The notes: generated from the sequence alone by a model not told the origin. Shown: positions 1 through 7,361, numbered from the stretch's first letter. The stretch is 11,716 nt of DNA from Ruminococcus sp. (GCA_014799765.1 JAAVHK010000078.1:1-11716), one strand, 5' to 3'. Numbers and translations are program-made.

Positions 1-645
1 AACGGCGGAAGTTTAGGGCTTATCCGTCGACTTGCCAAAGAAAAAGGTATAGTCGTAAAGGACGCTCAGGAAAAGAAACTAACACAGCTTGCAGACGGTG
101 CATCACATCAGGGAGTAGTTGCCGTCGGTGCTTGCGGTAAATACGTCACAGTAGAGGAAATCCTTGACGTATCGAGAAAAAAAGGTACTAAACCATTTAT
201 CATCATATGCGACGGGATTGAAGACCCACATAATTTAGGGGCTATTATCCGTACTGCTGAAACTTCCGGTGCGGACGGCGTTATTATTCCGAAAAGAAGA
301 AGTGCGTCATTAAATGCGACAGTCGCAAAAACTTCCGCCGGTGCAGTGAGTTACGTTCCTGTGGCGAGAGTTTCCAACCTTTCGGCTTGCATAGATACTC
401 TCAAGGAAAACGGCGTATGGATTTACGGTACAGACGCTTCAGGCAGTGACTACTGTAAGACAGATTTCACAGGAAGTATGGCACTTGTAATAGGTTCAGA
501 AGGTTTCGGAATAAGTCGTCTGATACGTGAAAAATGTGATTTTATGGTTAAACTTCCTATGTATGGGAAAATAAATTCCCTGAATGCATCTGTAGCCGGT
601 GGGATTTTCATGTATGAAGTCGTAAGACAAAGATATTCCGGTTAA
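1..645 (+). CDS. rlmB: 23S rRNA (guanosine-2'-O-)-methyltransferase RlmB, 3' part (5' end outside window)
   Basis: SPOUT-class (TrmH family) RNA methyltransferase that uses S-adenosylmethionine to methylate a guanosine ribose in 23S rRNA (G2251 in E. coli for RlmB). The frame is open from base 1 to the TAA, giving 214 residues; the window cuts off the start, so only the end of the N-terminal substrate-binding domain is present. All three SPOUT signatures are visible. Motif 1 is DGIEDPHNLGAIIRTAE (about bases 211-261), with the Asn and Arg used in catalysis. Motif 2 is ALVIGSEGFGISRL. Motif 3 is LPMYGKINSLNASVAGG near the end, which helps form the trefoil-knot SAM site. The GTG at 346 cannot be the start because motif 1 lies upstream of it in the same frame. 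The next gene begins 12 bases after the stop, so the two are probably co-transcribed. The RlmB assignment over another TrmH paralogue rests on motif resemblance. Confidence 0.93.
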   Translation, partial: NGGSLGLIRRLAKEKGIVVKDAQEKKLTQLADGASHQGVVAVGACGKYVTVEEILDVSRKKGTKPFIIICDGIEDPHNLGAIIRTAETSGADGVIIPKRRSASLNATVAKTSAGAVSYVPVARVSNLSACIDTLKENGVWIYGTDASGSDYCKTDFTGSMALVIGSEGFGISRLIREKCDFMVKLPMYGKINSLNASVAGGIFMYEVVRQRYSG

Positions 646-649
646 GGAG
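644..649 (+). promoter_or_regulatory. Ribosome binding site fixing the start of the P-type ATPase-like gene
   Basis: AAGGAG overlaps the rlmB stop codon and sits 8 bases before the ATG at 658. That is ideal spacing for the ATG and rules out the in-frame GTG at 649, which overlaps the motif itself. Confidence 0.8.
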
Positions 650-657
650 TGAATATA

Positions 658-3096
658 ATGTCAGATAAGAAAATCAATGATATTCTTGACGAATATTCAG
701 CCGGAAAAACTGTACATAAAAGCCGTACCGCAACGCCTGTCCGCCCCGAATCGCATAAGAAAAATGCGTGGGACGATAACACATTACGTCAGTCTGCGAA
801 AGAAACTCCGCCACTTAAACGTACAGGACGTAAAATAACAGTCCTTAACGGTGGTATTGATTCAGAGGGAAATCCCACAACGGCACTTTATGACAGCGAT
901 ATTATAAATACTCAGATGAGTGAAAACGATGTTTCAAGAATACGTCGTATGGACGGTTCTACAAGGGCGAAAGAAGCCGAAGAACGTAAAAAAACTATCA
1001 ATAAACGTCGGCAGAAAGAAGTTGACTATACATACAAGAAAGAAACTCCCGACGGTGAATATATGTATACACCGCCTGTTTTCAAGAAAAAAAAACGTAG
1101 TCGTGAAGCGATTATTGCAGAGGCGGAAGACCCTGAAAATCTTAAACTGATTACTGATATAGTACCCTCACCGGCAATAGTAAAGACTTCCGAATACTCA
1201 AAACAGAAACGCAGAACAAATATACGCAGAACTGACTATAATAATCAGGAGCAGTCTATAGATATACAGTTAGATACCGAAACCATTAAAAAACATCATT
1301 CCGCCGATACCGCTGACAAAAAACGTACAAAACGTATAGTTGATTTCGATTATTACGGTGCTGTGGAAGACGTCGGACGGGATATAAAAGACCTTACCGG
1401 TATTATAACAACACGTACTGCAATATTGTTTATACTGTCTTTCCTGAGCCTTTTCATAACATTCATGAATCAGCTTGAATTTCCTATTATAGAGGTATTC
1501 AGCAAGACGAACAGGCAGTTATATCTTATCATACACCTGATAACAGGGCTTGTTGCTGTTCTTACGTCGGGAGCGGTCATTACAAACGGACTGAAAAAAC
1601 TTCTTACTTTCAAGGCGGACAGCGATTCAATGACGGCTGTCACTGCACTGACCTGTATTATTTCTATAATACCGGCGATTGCCTCGCCTGAAAGTATCAT
1701 GCCGGAACGCATATATATGCCTGTCGGAATACTTGCACTGCTTACAAACTCTATCGGGAAAATGTTTATTCTGAGACGGGCACAAAGAAACTTTGAACTT
1801 GTTTCAAAGGAAGATTTTCAACGTCATGGAATAGTATATGTCCGTGACGAAGAACGTGCGGAACGTCTTACACGTGGTACATTAGGAGATTTCCCGATAC
1901 TTGCATCTATGAGAAGAACGGATTTTCTTACAGATTTCCTTAAATATACGTATTCTTCCGATATAACCGACAAATACTGTAAAAAAGCAACACCGGCTTG
2001 TATAGCAGTAGCGTTTGTCATTTCACTGGTGATAACTTTTTTCTGTAAGGAATCGCTTATGACACTTGATTCCGTTACATTCGGAATGTCAATTTTCTGT
2101 ATGCTTGTATGTTCGGCATCATGTATAGCAATGCCGTTTGTAGCAAATCTTCCACTTGAAAGAGTTTCTAACCGTGCCATGATAAAAAAAGGCGTAATGT
2201 TAGGTTATCAGAGTGTCGACGATTTTTACGACACAAACTCAATACTTGTGAATACAGACTCAATGTTTCCGGCACATTCCGTACAGCTTTGCGGTGTGAA
2301 AGTATTTTCCAATACGAAAGTAAACGAAGCATTACTTGAGGCGGCAAGTCTTACTACACACGCCGGTAGCGTAATGAGACATCTTTTTACGGACGTCGTG
2401 AACGAAAATAACGATATACTTTATGAAATTGATAATTTTTCCTTTGAGGAATCAATGGGTTTATGTGGCTGGATTCATAACAGGCGTGTACTTTTCGGCA
2501 ACCGTGAACTTATGGTAAATCATAATATAGAGGGTCTGCCGACAAAAACCAAGGAGTCAGAATATACCAAGAACGGTCAGGAAGCTATGTATCTTTCAAT
2601 ATCCGGAAACATTGCGGCACTTTTCACAGTAGAGATAAAAGCAGACCGTGAAGTTAAACGGTGGGTGAAAAGACTTTCAAGAGAAAAAATGTTCATGATA
2701 CTGAAAAGTGTTGATGCCTGTCTGACACTCGACAAGATAGCATCGCTTTTTAACGTATCACGTTCAATGTTCAGACTTCTTCCGAAAAAACTTCATTCAG
2801 ATTTTGATTCCGAAACTAAAAAAACACTCCGTCTGAGTTCGTCAATGGCGTGTTCCGGAAAATTTTCAGCATTTGCACAGCTTATAATCGGTACTAAAGT
2901 AGTACATACTTCTGCAATACGTGGACTTATTCTTCAGACCGCATCTATCATACTCGGTTTTGTAATAGGTACACTGCTTATTATTTCAAAGGCGTTTCAG
3001 TTCAATTATTTATATATGTCAGCTGCGGCACTGGTCGCATATCACGTGATATGTACAATTGTGACGTGTATAGTAGTAAGTTCAAAAAAATTCTGA
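658..3096 (+). CDS. Large membrane protein with degenerate P1B-type ATPase architecture, probably catalytically inactive
   Basis: 812 residues from the ATG placed by its ribosome binding site. Residues 1-245 are a charged, Lys/Arg-rich, probably disordered cytoplasmic region. About eight membrane segments follow, near 251-270, 287-311, 325-343, 353-371, 446-463, 474-494, 755-777 and 783-807. The 4+2+2 pattern is that of heavy-metal (P1B) ATPases: a loop of about 75 residues where the actuator domain belongs, then a 260-residue loop where the phosphorylation and nucleotide domains belong. The N-domain-like stretch GLCGWIHNRRVLFGNRELM (601-619) resembles P1B proteins. The invariant DKTGT is NTDSM at 532-536, so the phosphorylated Asp is Asn. 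I find no TGE(S), no SEHP-type motif, no GDGxND and no CPC in the sixth segment. The frame is intact, so it is a maintained protein rather than a decayed gene. Active pumping is unlikely; a structural or sensing role is only a guess. Co-transcription with rlmB gives no functional clue. Confidence 0.72.
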   Translation: MSDKKINDILDEYSAGKTVHKSRTATPVRPESHKKNAWDDNTLRQSAKETPPLKRTGRKITVLNGGIDSEGNPTTALYDSDIINTQMSENDVSRIRRMDGSTRAKEAEERKKTINKRRQKEVDYTYKKETPDGEYMYTPPVFKKKKRSREAIIAEAEDPENLKLITDIVPSPAIVKTSEYSKQKRRTNIRRTDYNNQEQSIDIQLDTETIKKHHSADTADKKRTKRIVDFDYYGAVEDVGRDIKDLTGIITTRTAILFILSFLSLFITFMNQLEFPIIEVFSKTNRQLYLIIHLITGLVAVLTSGAVITNGLKKLLTFKADSDSMTAVTALTCIISIIPAIASPESIMPERIYMPVGILALLTNSIGKMFILRRAQRNFELVSKEDFQRHGIVYVRDEERAERLTRGTLGDFPILASMRRTDFLTDFLKYTYSSDITDKYCKKATPACIAVAFVISLVITFFCKESLMTLDSVTFGMSIFCMLVCSASCIAMPFVANLPLERVSNRAMIKKGVMLGYQSVDDFYDTNSILVNTDSMFPAHSVQLCGVKVFSNTKVNEALLEAASLTTHAGSVMRHLFTDVVNENNDILYEIDNFSFEESMGLCGWIHNRRVLFGNRELMVNHNIEGLPTKTKESEYTKNGQEAMYLSISGNIAALFTVEIKADREVKRWVKRLSREKMFMILKSVDACLTLDKIASLFNVSRSMFRLLPKKLHSDFDSETKKTLRLSSSMACSGKFSAFAQLIIGTKVVHTSAIRGLILQTASIILGFVIGTLLIISKAFQFNYLYMSAAALVAYHVICTIVTCIVVSSKKF

Positions 3097-3099
3097 AAA

Positions 3100-3141
3100 A
3101 AAACCTGCTCCACCGTGCCGAAACGTTCCGGAGCAGGTTTT
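3100..3141 (+). terminator. Strong hairpin, terminator or attenuator, between the ATPase-like gene and the LCP gene
   Basis: A perfect 12-bp inverted repeat (AAAACCTGCTCC with GGAGCAGGTTTT) surrounds an 18-base loop, starting 4 bases after the upstream stop. The T-run is only the four T of the stem, followed by AAAAAATAA, so termination may be incomplete. Only 24 bases separate it from the next start codon and I see no good promoter there. The LCP gene may therefore depend on read-through or on a promoter inside the preceding gene. Confidence 0.7.
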
Positions 3142-3165
3142 AAAAAATAATGAAAGGAATAAACA

Positions 3166-4434
3166 ATGTCAAGTAGATTCCAGAATGACGACAACAACAC
3201 AGATAATCAAAATACACTTAATATTCCTGTACCTAAAAATCCGCCGAATTACAGGCGAAACAATCCAAACAGAAAACCATCACAGAAAAAAACATCTCCG
3301 CCGAGACAGTCACAACCTAGACCGGTACAGAATTACCAGTCACCACCGAGACAATCTCCATCAAGACCGATACAGAATTACCAGTCACCACCAAGACAAT
3401 CTCAGCCGAAACCGGTACAGAATTATCAGTCGCAACCGAAGCAACGCTCCAAACCAAAACACAGACATAAAAGTTTTTTCGGAAAAACTATCAGGAAAAT
3501 TATTACAAAAATATTTGTCATATTTTTAGTGCTTTTCAGTATGTATTCATGTACCTCACTGACGATAATAAACAAAATCGGCAAACAGGAAACAGGTGAA
3601 CGTTCACGGACTGCCGGTGCGATTTCACGTAGTTATGTTAAAAGCGTACTGGTCATAGGTACGGACGGTCGCACCACCGAGGAACAAGGGCGTTCCGATT
3701 CAATGATTTTACTGTCTTTCAACAGCCGGTCAGATAAAATTATCCTTACATCTTTCATGCGTGACTGTTACGTAAATATAGCCGGTTACGGTATGGACAA
3801 GTTAAATGCCGCCTACTCATACGGCGGTGCGGAACTCCTTATGGATACCATAGAAAGCAATTTCGATATAAAAATCAACGACTATGTGACCGTAAATTTC
3901 ATGTCATTTGCGGGGCTGATAGATGCCGTCGGGGGTATCGATATTGACGTTACCGCCGACGAGGCTCAGGAAATAAATAATATTCTGTTTTCCGAAGTTA
4001 ATCAGCTTATGGGCGATGACCAGTGGGCAGACTTCCTTGAAACTATTGACGGAATAATGCATCTCAACGGCAAACAGGCTCTTTCATACGCACGTATACG
4101 ATATGTCGGTAACAGCGATTTTGAACGCACAAGCCGTCAGCGAGAAGTCATAACTAAAATTATCCCGAAAATTGTAAATCCGGTTTCCGTAAGCCGTATA
4201 GTAAAAAATGTTGTCCCGAAAGTCAATACAAATATGTCATCATTGGGAATGTACTTTCTTTCGCTGAAAGTTCCGTTTTCGATAGGTTACGATATTGAAC
4301 AGATTCAGATTCCGGCAGAAAATACTTTCTATCCGGAAGACGTATGGTGCGACGACGGTACTACACAATCTGTACTACAGGTAGACTTCAATGCAAATTA
4401 TCAGGTATTGGAAGATACAATATTTTCACATTAA
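3166..4434 (+). CDS. LCP (LytR-CpsA-Psr) family cell-wall glycopolymer ligase
   Basis: 422 residues, with ribosome binding site AAAGGAA just upstream. LCP proteins transfer undecaprenyl-linked glycopolymers (teichoic acid, capsule or similar) to peptidoglycan on the outer face of the membrane. Residues 1-112 form a long cytoplasmic tail rich in Pro, Gln, Asn and basic residues, including three 15-residue repeats at 45-89. A Lys/Arg cluster precedes one membrane anchor at about 113-132. The LCP domain covers about 159-335. It has VLVIGTDGR at the start, GRSDSM with Arg176 and Asp178, SFMRD with Arg199 (the lipid-phosphate-binding Arg region), the GYGMDKLNAAYSYGG block, VNFMSFAGLIDAVGGIDIDV, LNGKQALSYARIR with Arg310/Arg312, and DFERTSRQREV. 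The catalytic Arg and Asp set appears complete. No extra C-terminal domain is present. The specific polymer cannot be told from the sequence. It ends 5 bases before a bidirectional terminator shared with the convergent kinase gene. Confidence 0.93.
   Translation: MSSRFQNDDNNTDNQNTLNIPVPKNPPNYRRNNPNRKPSQKKTSPPRQSQPRPVQNYQSPPRQSPSRPIQNYQSPPRQSQPKPVQNYQSQPKQRSKPKHRHKSFFGKTIRKIITKIFVIFLVLFSMYSCTSLTIINKIGKQETGERSRTAGAISRSYVKSVLVIGTDGRTTEEQGRSDSMILLSFNSRSDKIILTSFMRDCYVNIAGYGMDKLNAAYSYGGAELLMDTIESNFDIKINDYVTVNFMSFAGLIDAVGGIDIDVTADEAQEINNILFSEVNQLMGDDQWADFLETIDGIMHLNGKQALSYARIRYVGNSDFERTSRQREVITKIIPKIVNPVSVSRIVKNVVPKVNTNMSSLGMYFLSLKVPFSIGYDIEQIQIPAENTFYPEDVWCDDGTTQSVLQVDFNANYQVLEDTIFSH
3298..3432 (+). 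repeat. Three in-frame 45-bp tandem repeats in the LCP gene
   Basis: Units at 3298-3342, 3343-3387 and 3388-3432 encode PPRQSQPRPVQNYQS, PPRQSPSRPIQNYQS and PPRQSQPKPVQNYQS, with a degenerate partial unit after them (QPKQRSKP). Synonymous and a few conservative changes separate the units. The 45-base period keeps the frame if copies are gained or lost. Confidence 0.93.
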
Positions 4435-4438
4435 AAAT

Positions 4439-4475
4439 AATCTCCGGTAATCACACCGGAGATTTCTTTTATTTT
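4439..4475. terminator. Bidirectional rho-independent terminator between convergent LCP and kinase genes
   Basis: A 10-bp perfect stem AATCTCCGGT / ACCGGAGATT with a 6-base loop (4439-4464) is followed by TCTTTTATTTT on the plus strand. On the minus strand it is followed by TTATTTTT. It lies directly between the two stop codons and can serve both genes. Confidence 0.88.
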
Positions 4476-5302
4476 ATCATGTCGATTAATTTTCCGATAC
4501 ATAGTTCAAAACAACTTCCGTACCATATTTCGTCAAAATGCGGTATTGTAGCCTTTATGCATTCGACGGTATAATTTACTGATATGTCAAGTGCGGTCTG
4601 TAAGTCCTTGCCCAGTGTGACAGCTCCGGTAAATACGCTTGCGAAAATATCGCCTGTACCATGTACCGAACGTGCTATATGTTCTCCGAAAGAGTAGTAA
4701 AAACTATCTTTTCCGGAATCGTATGCAACTGCTCCCTGCTCCGTGTCGTTGAAGTGTACTCCTGTAAGCACAGGTATTTTACAACCTAATCCGGAAAGTT
4801 TTCTTAAAATGTCCTCAATGTATGCACGGTCATAACTTTCGGTGTACGGGATTTTCAGCATAAAACACGCTTCTGTCATGTTAGGTATGATATAATCAGC
4901 TTTTGAACACAATTCAGCCATTTTTCCGGCGAAATCCTCATTGAATCCGGTATAGAATCTGCCGTTGTCGCCTAAAACAGGGTCAACGACTATGAAATTA
5001 TTTTCCGTCCGGAAATTGTCGAAAAATCCGGAAACAATTTCTATCTGTTCCGCCGAACCCAGATAGCCGGTATAGACAGAATCAAATTTAATGTCAAGGC
5101 TTTTCCAGTGGTCTGAAATTGCCGGAATATCGCCTGTTAAATCACGGAATGTATAACCGGTGAATCCGCCTGTATGCGTTGAAAGTACGGCAGTAGGGAT
5201 AACAGCCGTTTCAATTCCCATAGCCGAAATAACCGGCAATGCAACAGTCAGCGAACATTTTCCGAAACAGGAAATATCCTGTATAGTGACAGTTCTTTTC
5301 AT
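4469..5302 (-). CDS. Pyridoxal/pyridoxamine kinase (PdxK/PdxY-type, ribokinase fold)
   Basis: 277 residues, the usual length for this family. It phosphorylates the 5'-hydroxyl of B6 vitamers with ATP in the cytoplasm, feeding pyridoxal 5'-phosphate salvage. Signatures are IQDISCFGKCSLTVALPVIS at 7-26 (substrate-binding N-terminus), PTAVLSTHTGGF at 36-47, VVDPVLGD at 105-112, IIPNMTEA at 138-145, VLTGVH, and the catalytic HGTGD at 214-218, where Asp218 is the expected general base. The start is chosen because AAGGAGAG precedes the ATG at good spacing and a consensus promoter lies just upstream. It is a monocistronic unit, divergent from the glutamine-synthetase-like gene and convergent with the LCP gene. 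The related ThiD/HMP-P kinases share the fold, but the N-terminal motif fits the PdxK/PdxY group, which is often annotated as pyridoxamine kinase in Clostridia. Confidence 0.9.
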   Translation of the reverse strand: MKRTVTIQDISCFGKCSLTVALPVISAMGIETAVIPTAVLSTHTGGFTGYTFRDLTGDIPAISDHWKSLDIKFDSVYTGYLGSAEQIEIVSGFFDNFRTENNFIVVDPVLGDNGRFYTGFNEDFAGKMAELCSKADYIIPNMTEACFMLKIPYTESYDRAYIEDILRKLSGLGCKIPVLTGVHFNDTEQGAVAYDSGKDSFYYSFGEHIARSVHGTGDIFASVFTGAVTLGKDLQTALDISVNYTVECIKATIPHFDEIWYGSCFELCIGKLIDMIK

Positions 5303-5332
5303 GGTAATCTCTCCTTTTTCTGTAGTGATTTT

Positions 5333-5361
5333 ATTATAGATTATTCCGGAAAATATGTCAA
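5333..5361 (-). promoter_or_regulatory. Perfect-consensus SigA promoter of the pyridoxal kinase gene
   Basis: On the minus strand, TTGACA (5356-5361) is followed by a 17-base spacer and TATAAT (5333-5338). Transcription would begin near 5325, giving a leader of about 20 bases that contains only the ribosome binding site. There is no room for a riboswitch in this leader. Confidence 0.9.
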
Positions 5362-5411
5362 TAACCAGTTTTGCTTTTTAATTGCAGTTCAGAAAAAATT
5401 CCGCCGGACTA

Positions 5412-5440
5412 TTTACATTACGCCGAAAATATAGTATAAT
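5412..5440 (+). promoter_or_regulatory. Promoter of the glutamine synthetase-like / ANTAR operon
   Basis: TTTACA (5412-5417), a 17-base spacer, then TATAAT (5435-5440). Initiation near 5447 leaves a leader of only about 28 bases, holding the GGAGG (5463-5467) for the ATG at 5475. About 50 bases separate its -35 from that of the divergent kinase promoter. I see no paired hairpins in the leader, so control by leader antitermination is unlikely for this operon itself. Confidence 0.85.
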
Positions 5441-5474
5441 TAATTGATAAATTATTTTTTCCGGAGGTCTTAAA

Positions 5475-6764
5475 ATGAATACCCCACCTAAAGAAATTTT
5501 AAAATTCGTCGAGGAAAATGACGTCAAATTCATACGCCTTACTTTTTCGGATATATCGGGAAATCTGAAAAATATCGCAATCATGCCCGACGAACTTTCA
5601 CGTGCATTTTCCGACGGCATACCTTTTGACGCTTCTTCTTTCAGCGGAAACTGTTCGGATTTGCTTTTATTTCCCGATATTTCTACATTATCGGTGCTTC
5701 CGTGGAGACCTAAATCAGGACGTGTAATCCGTTTTTTCTGTTCTCTTAAAAATCCCGACGGTTCGCAATATTCCGGCGATATACGTAGCGAACTAATCAA
5801 TTATATAAATTCAATCCGTCTTGATGGCTATTCCTGTGAAATGGGTACTAAATGCGAATTTTATCTCTTTGACCTCAATGACAAGGGCGAACCTACCAAA
5901 AATCCGCATGACCACGGCAGTTATTTAGACGTTGCACCACTCGACAAGTGCGAAAACGTCCGTCGTGAAATATGTCTGTCACTTGAGGAAATGGGTATCA
6001 ATCCTATAACTTCGTGTCATAAACACGGTGGCGGTCAGAATGAAATTGAATTCCGTGAAAATGAACCTGTTACCGCCGGTGACAATATGTTACATTACAA
6101 GACCGTTGTAAAATCAATTGCCAATCAGAACGGACTTTTTGCCTCGTTCATGCCCAAACCTCTCCCGAATGAACACGGCAGTGCTTTGAGTATTTCCCTC
6201 AGTCTGAAGAAAAACGGCGAAAATATTTTCAGTAATGACCCTGAAACAATGTCGCATACCGGAAAATGTTTCATTTCCGGAGTTCTCCACCGTATACGTG
6301 AAATAACTGCCTTTCTGAATCCGATAACCAATTCATATAAGCGTTTCGGTATCGGCTATGCACCTAAATATGTCAACTGGTCATTCGATAACTGTTCACA
6401 ACTGATAAGGATTCCAAGAAGTACCACGCCACGCATTGAAATACGTTCCGCTGATGCCTGTTGTAATCCGTATATCGCTTTTAAATTGATTCTTGTCGCC
6501 GGTATGGAGGGCATCAAAACAGGTGACTGTTCACTACTTGAAAAGACTATCAAACACCCCGAAAATCCACTTGATTTCCAGCCGTTGCCGTCCTCTCTCG
6601 ACGAGGCTGTTTCAATAGCCCGTGAAAGTGACTTTGTAAAGAATAATCTTTCCGGTGAGATACTCGAAAATATTTTCAGTAATTTCACAATGCAGATTCA
6701 GGAGTACAATCTGGCACACAATAAGGACGATTTTGAAGAACGTCGTTATTTTAAATTCATTTAA
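5475..6764 (+). CDS. Glutamine synthetase homologue (GSI-alpha-like) lacking several active-site residues; probable pseudoenzyme
   Basis: 429 residues, full length for a short type I glutamine synthetase. Both the N-terminal beta-grasp domain (about 14-95, with FIRLTFSDISGNLKNIAI and FDASS) and the catalytic domain are present. Retained motifs include CEFYLF with Glu128 (Salmonella E131), GGGQNEIEF with Glu190 (E220), ITAFLNPITNSYKR with Arg290 (R321), LIRIP and PRIEIRS with Glu322 (E357). Lost positions by motif alignment are: E129 is Lys126; E212 is Lys183 (CHKHGGGQNE instead of an HHE-type motif); H269 and the second His of HxH are Ser239 and Ser241; N264 is His234; R339 is Cys307. Two of three ligands of the n2 metal site and one of the n1 site are therefore gone, and Lys residues would occupy the metal site. 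Synthetase activity is very unlikely. It lies 12 bases before an ANTAR regulator, suggesting a role in signalling. I withhold the symbol glnA because function is doubtful. Confidence 0.85.
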   Translation: MNTPPKEILKFVEENDVKFIRLTFSDISGNLKNIAIMPDELSRAFSDGIPFDASSFSGNCSDLLLFPDISTLSVLPWRPKSGRVIRFFCSLKNPDGSQYSGDIRSELINYINSIRLDGYSCEMGTKCEFYLFDLNDKGEPTKNPHDHGSYLDVAPLDKCENVRREICLSLEEMGINPITSCHKHGGGQNEIEFRENEPVTAGDNMLHYKTVVKSIANQNGLFASFMPKPLPNEHGSALSISLSLKKNGENIFSNDPETMSHTGKCFISGVLHRIREITAFLNPITNSYKRFGIGYAPKYVNWSFDNCSQLIRIPRSTTPRIEIRSADACCNPYIAFKLILVAGMEGIKTGDCSLLEKTIKHPENPLDFQPLPSSLDEAVSIARESDFVKNNLSGEILENIFSNFTMQIQEYNLAHNKDDFEERRYFKFI

Positions 6765-6776
6765 CAAGGTGTTTTT

Positions 6777-7328
6777 ATGACTAATTTAATTATTTCATCT
6801 AACTATGAAAATATCGCTTTAATAGAACAGTTTCTTAAGGACAGCACTTCCGGACTTATTGTCACGGCGAGTTCAGGCAACGAGGCACGCCGGCTTATTT
6901 CTGGCGATACTAAGCCGGAGCTGGTCATTATAGACACTCCGCTTTCTGACGAGTTCGGGCAGGATTTAGCGGAAATAACGTCTGTTTTTTCTGCCGGAGT
7001 GATTCTCATATGCCGGAATGATATTTCTGAAAATATATCGCATAGTCTTCCGGAGAACGTCGTAATTCTGGCGAGACCTTTCAGCCGTGAAGACTTCCGG
7101 AACGCTGTTGGAAGTTTTCCGGAAATCTCCGGTATAAAGCCGGAAAGTGCTGATATTCTGACGAAAATAGAAGAAATGCGACTTATCAACCGTGCAAAAT
7201 GTACTCTTATGGAATATCTTGATTTCACCGAACCACAGGCACACCGCTACATTGAAAAACAGGCTATGAACAATCGCCGGACACGTCGGGAAACAGCCGA
7301 AAAAATACTTGACACTTACAAAAAATGA
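6777..7328 (+). CDS. ANTAR-domain regulator with degenerate receiver domain
   Basis: 183 residues; AAGGTG precedes the ATG and the gene follows the glutamine synthetase-like gene by 12 bases, so the two form an operon. ANTAR proteins bind paired hexaloop hairpins in nascent mRNA and prevent transcription termination. Residues 1-110 have a CheY-like layout: beta1 LIISS, beta3 ELVIIDTPL with Asp53 at the phosphoacceptor position, beta5 VVILARPFS. The acidic pair expected after beta1 is Ser7-Ser8, and the conserved Lys before Pro is Arg100, so normal phosphorylation chemistry is doubtful. A short linker helix leads to the ANTAR domain at about 137-180 (INRAKCTLMEYLDFTEPQAH followed by a basic MNNRRTRRETAEKIL helix). 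Glutamine synthetase/ANTAR pairs are known in Clostridia (NitR-like). Here both partners look non-canonical, which favours direct ligand or protein-protein control. The ANTAR identification is firm; the signal is inferred. Confidence 0.9.
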   Translation: MTNLIISSNYENIALIEQFLKDSTSGLIVTASSGNEARRLISGDTKPELVIIDTPLSDEFGQDLAEITSVFSAGVILICRNDISENISHSLPENVVILARPFSREDFRNAVGSFPEISGIKPESADILTKIEEMRLINRAKCTLMEYLDFTEPQAHRYIEKQAMNNRRTRRETAEKILDTYKK

Positions 7329-7358
7329 AAAGACTGTGCATTTCTGCACAGCCTTTTT
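7328..7358. terminator. Bidirectional terminator between the ANTAR gene and the CD1247-like gene
   Basis: CTGTGCA (7334-7340) pairs with TGCACAG (7345-7351) around a TTTC tetraloop. Beyond one A/C mismatch the stem continues as AAAAG with CTTTT. T-runs are present in both directions (CCTTTTT on plus, CTTTTC on minus). It starts at the ANTAR stop codon and ends just before the stop of the convergent gene. Confidence 0.88.
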
Positions 7359-7361
7359 AAA

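Noticed and set aside
346..645. Short separate gene starting with GTG at 346
   Set aside because: Same frame is open to base 1 and carries SPOUT motif 1 upstream; it is the end of rlmB.
658..3096. Functional metal-transporting P-type ATPase
   Set aside because: The layout fits, but the phosphorylation Asp and the other catalytic motifs are absent, so a transporter call would overstate the evidence.
3185..3529. Plus-strand open frame rich in Arg/His within the LCP gene
   Set aside because: Out-of-frame shadow of the 45-bp repeats; no ribosome binding site.
5303..5332. Riboswitch or T-box before the pyridoxal kinase gene
   Set aside because: Predicted leader is about 20 bases, too short for any known riboswitch.
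5441..5474. ANTAR target hairpins in the leader of the GS-like operon
   Set aside because: The leader is about 28 bases, mostly AT, and cannot form two hexaloop stems.
5378..5800. Minus-strand open frame across the glnA-like start
   Set aside because: Shadow of the GS-like gene; covers two promoters and a ribosome binding site and shows no family motif.
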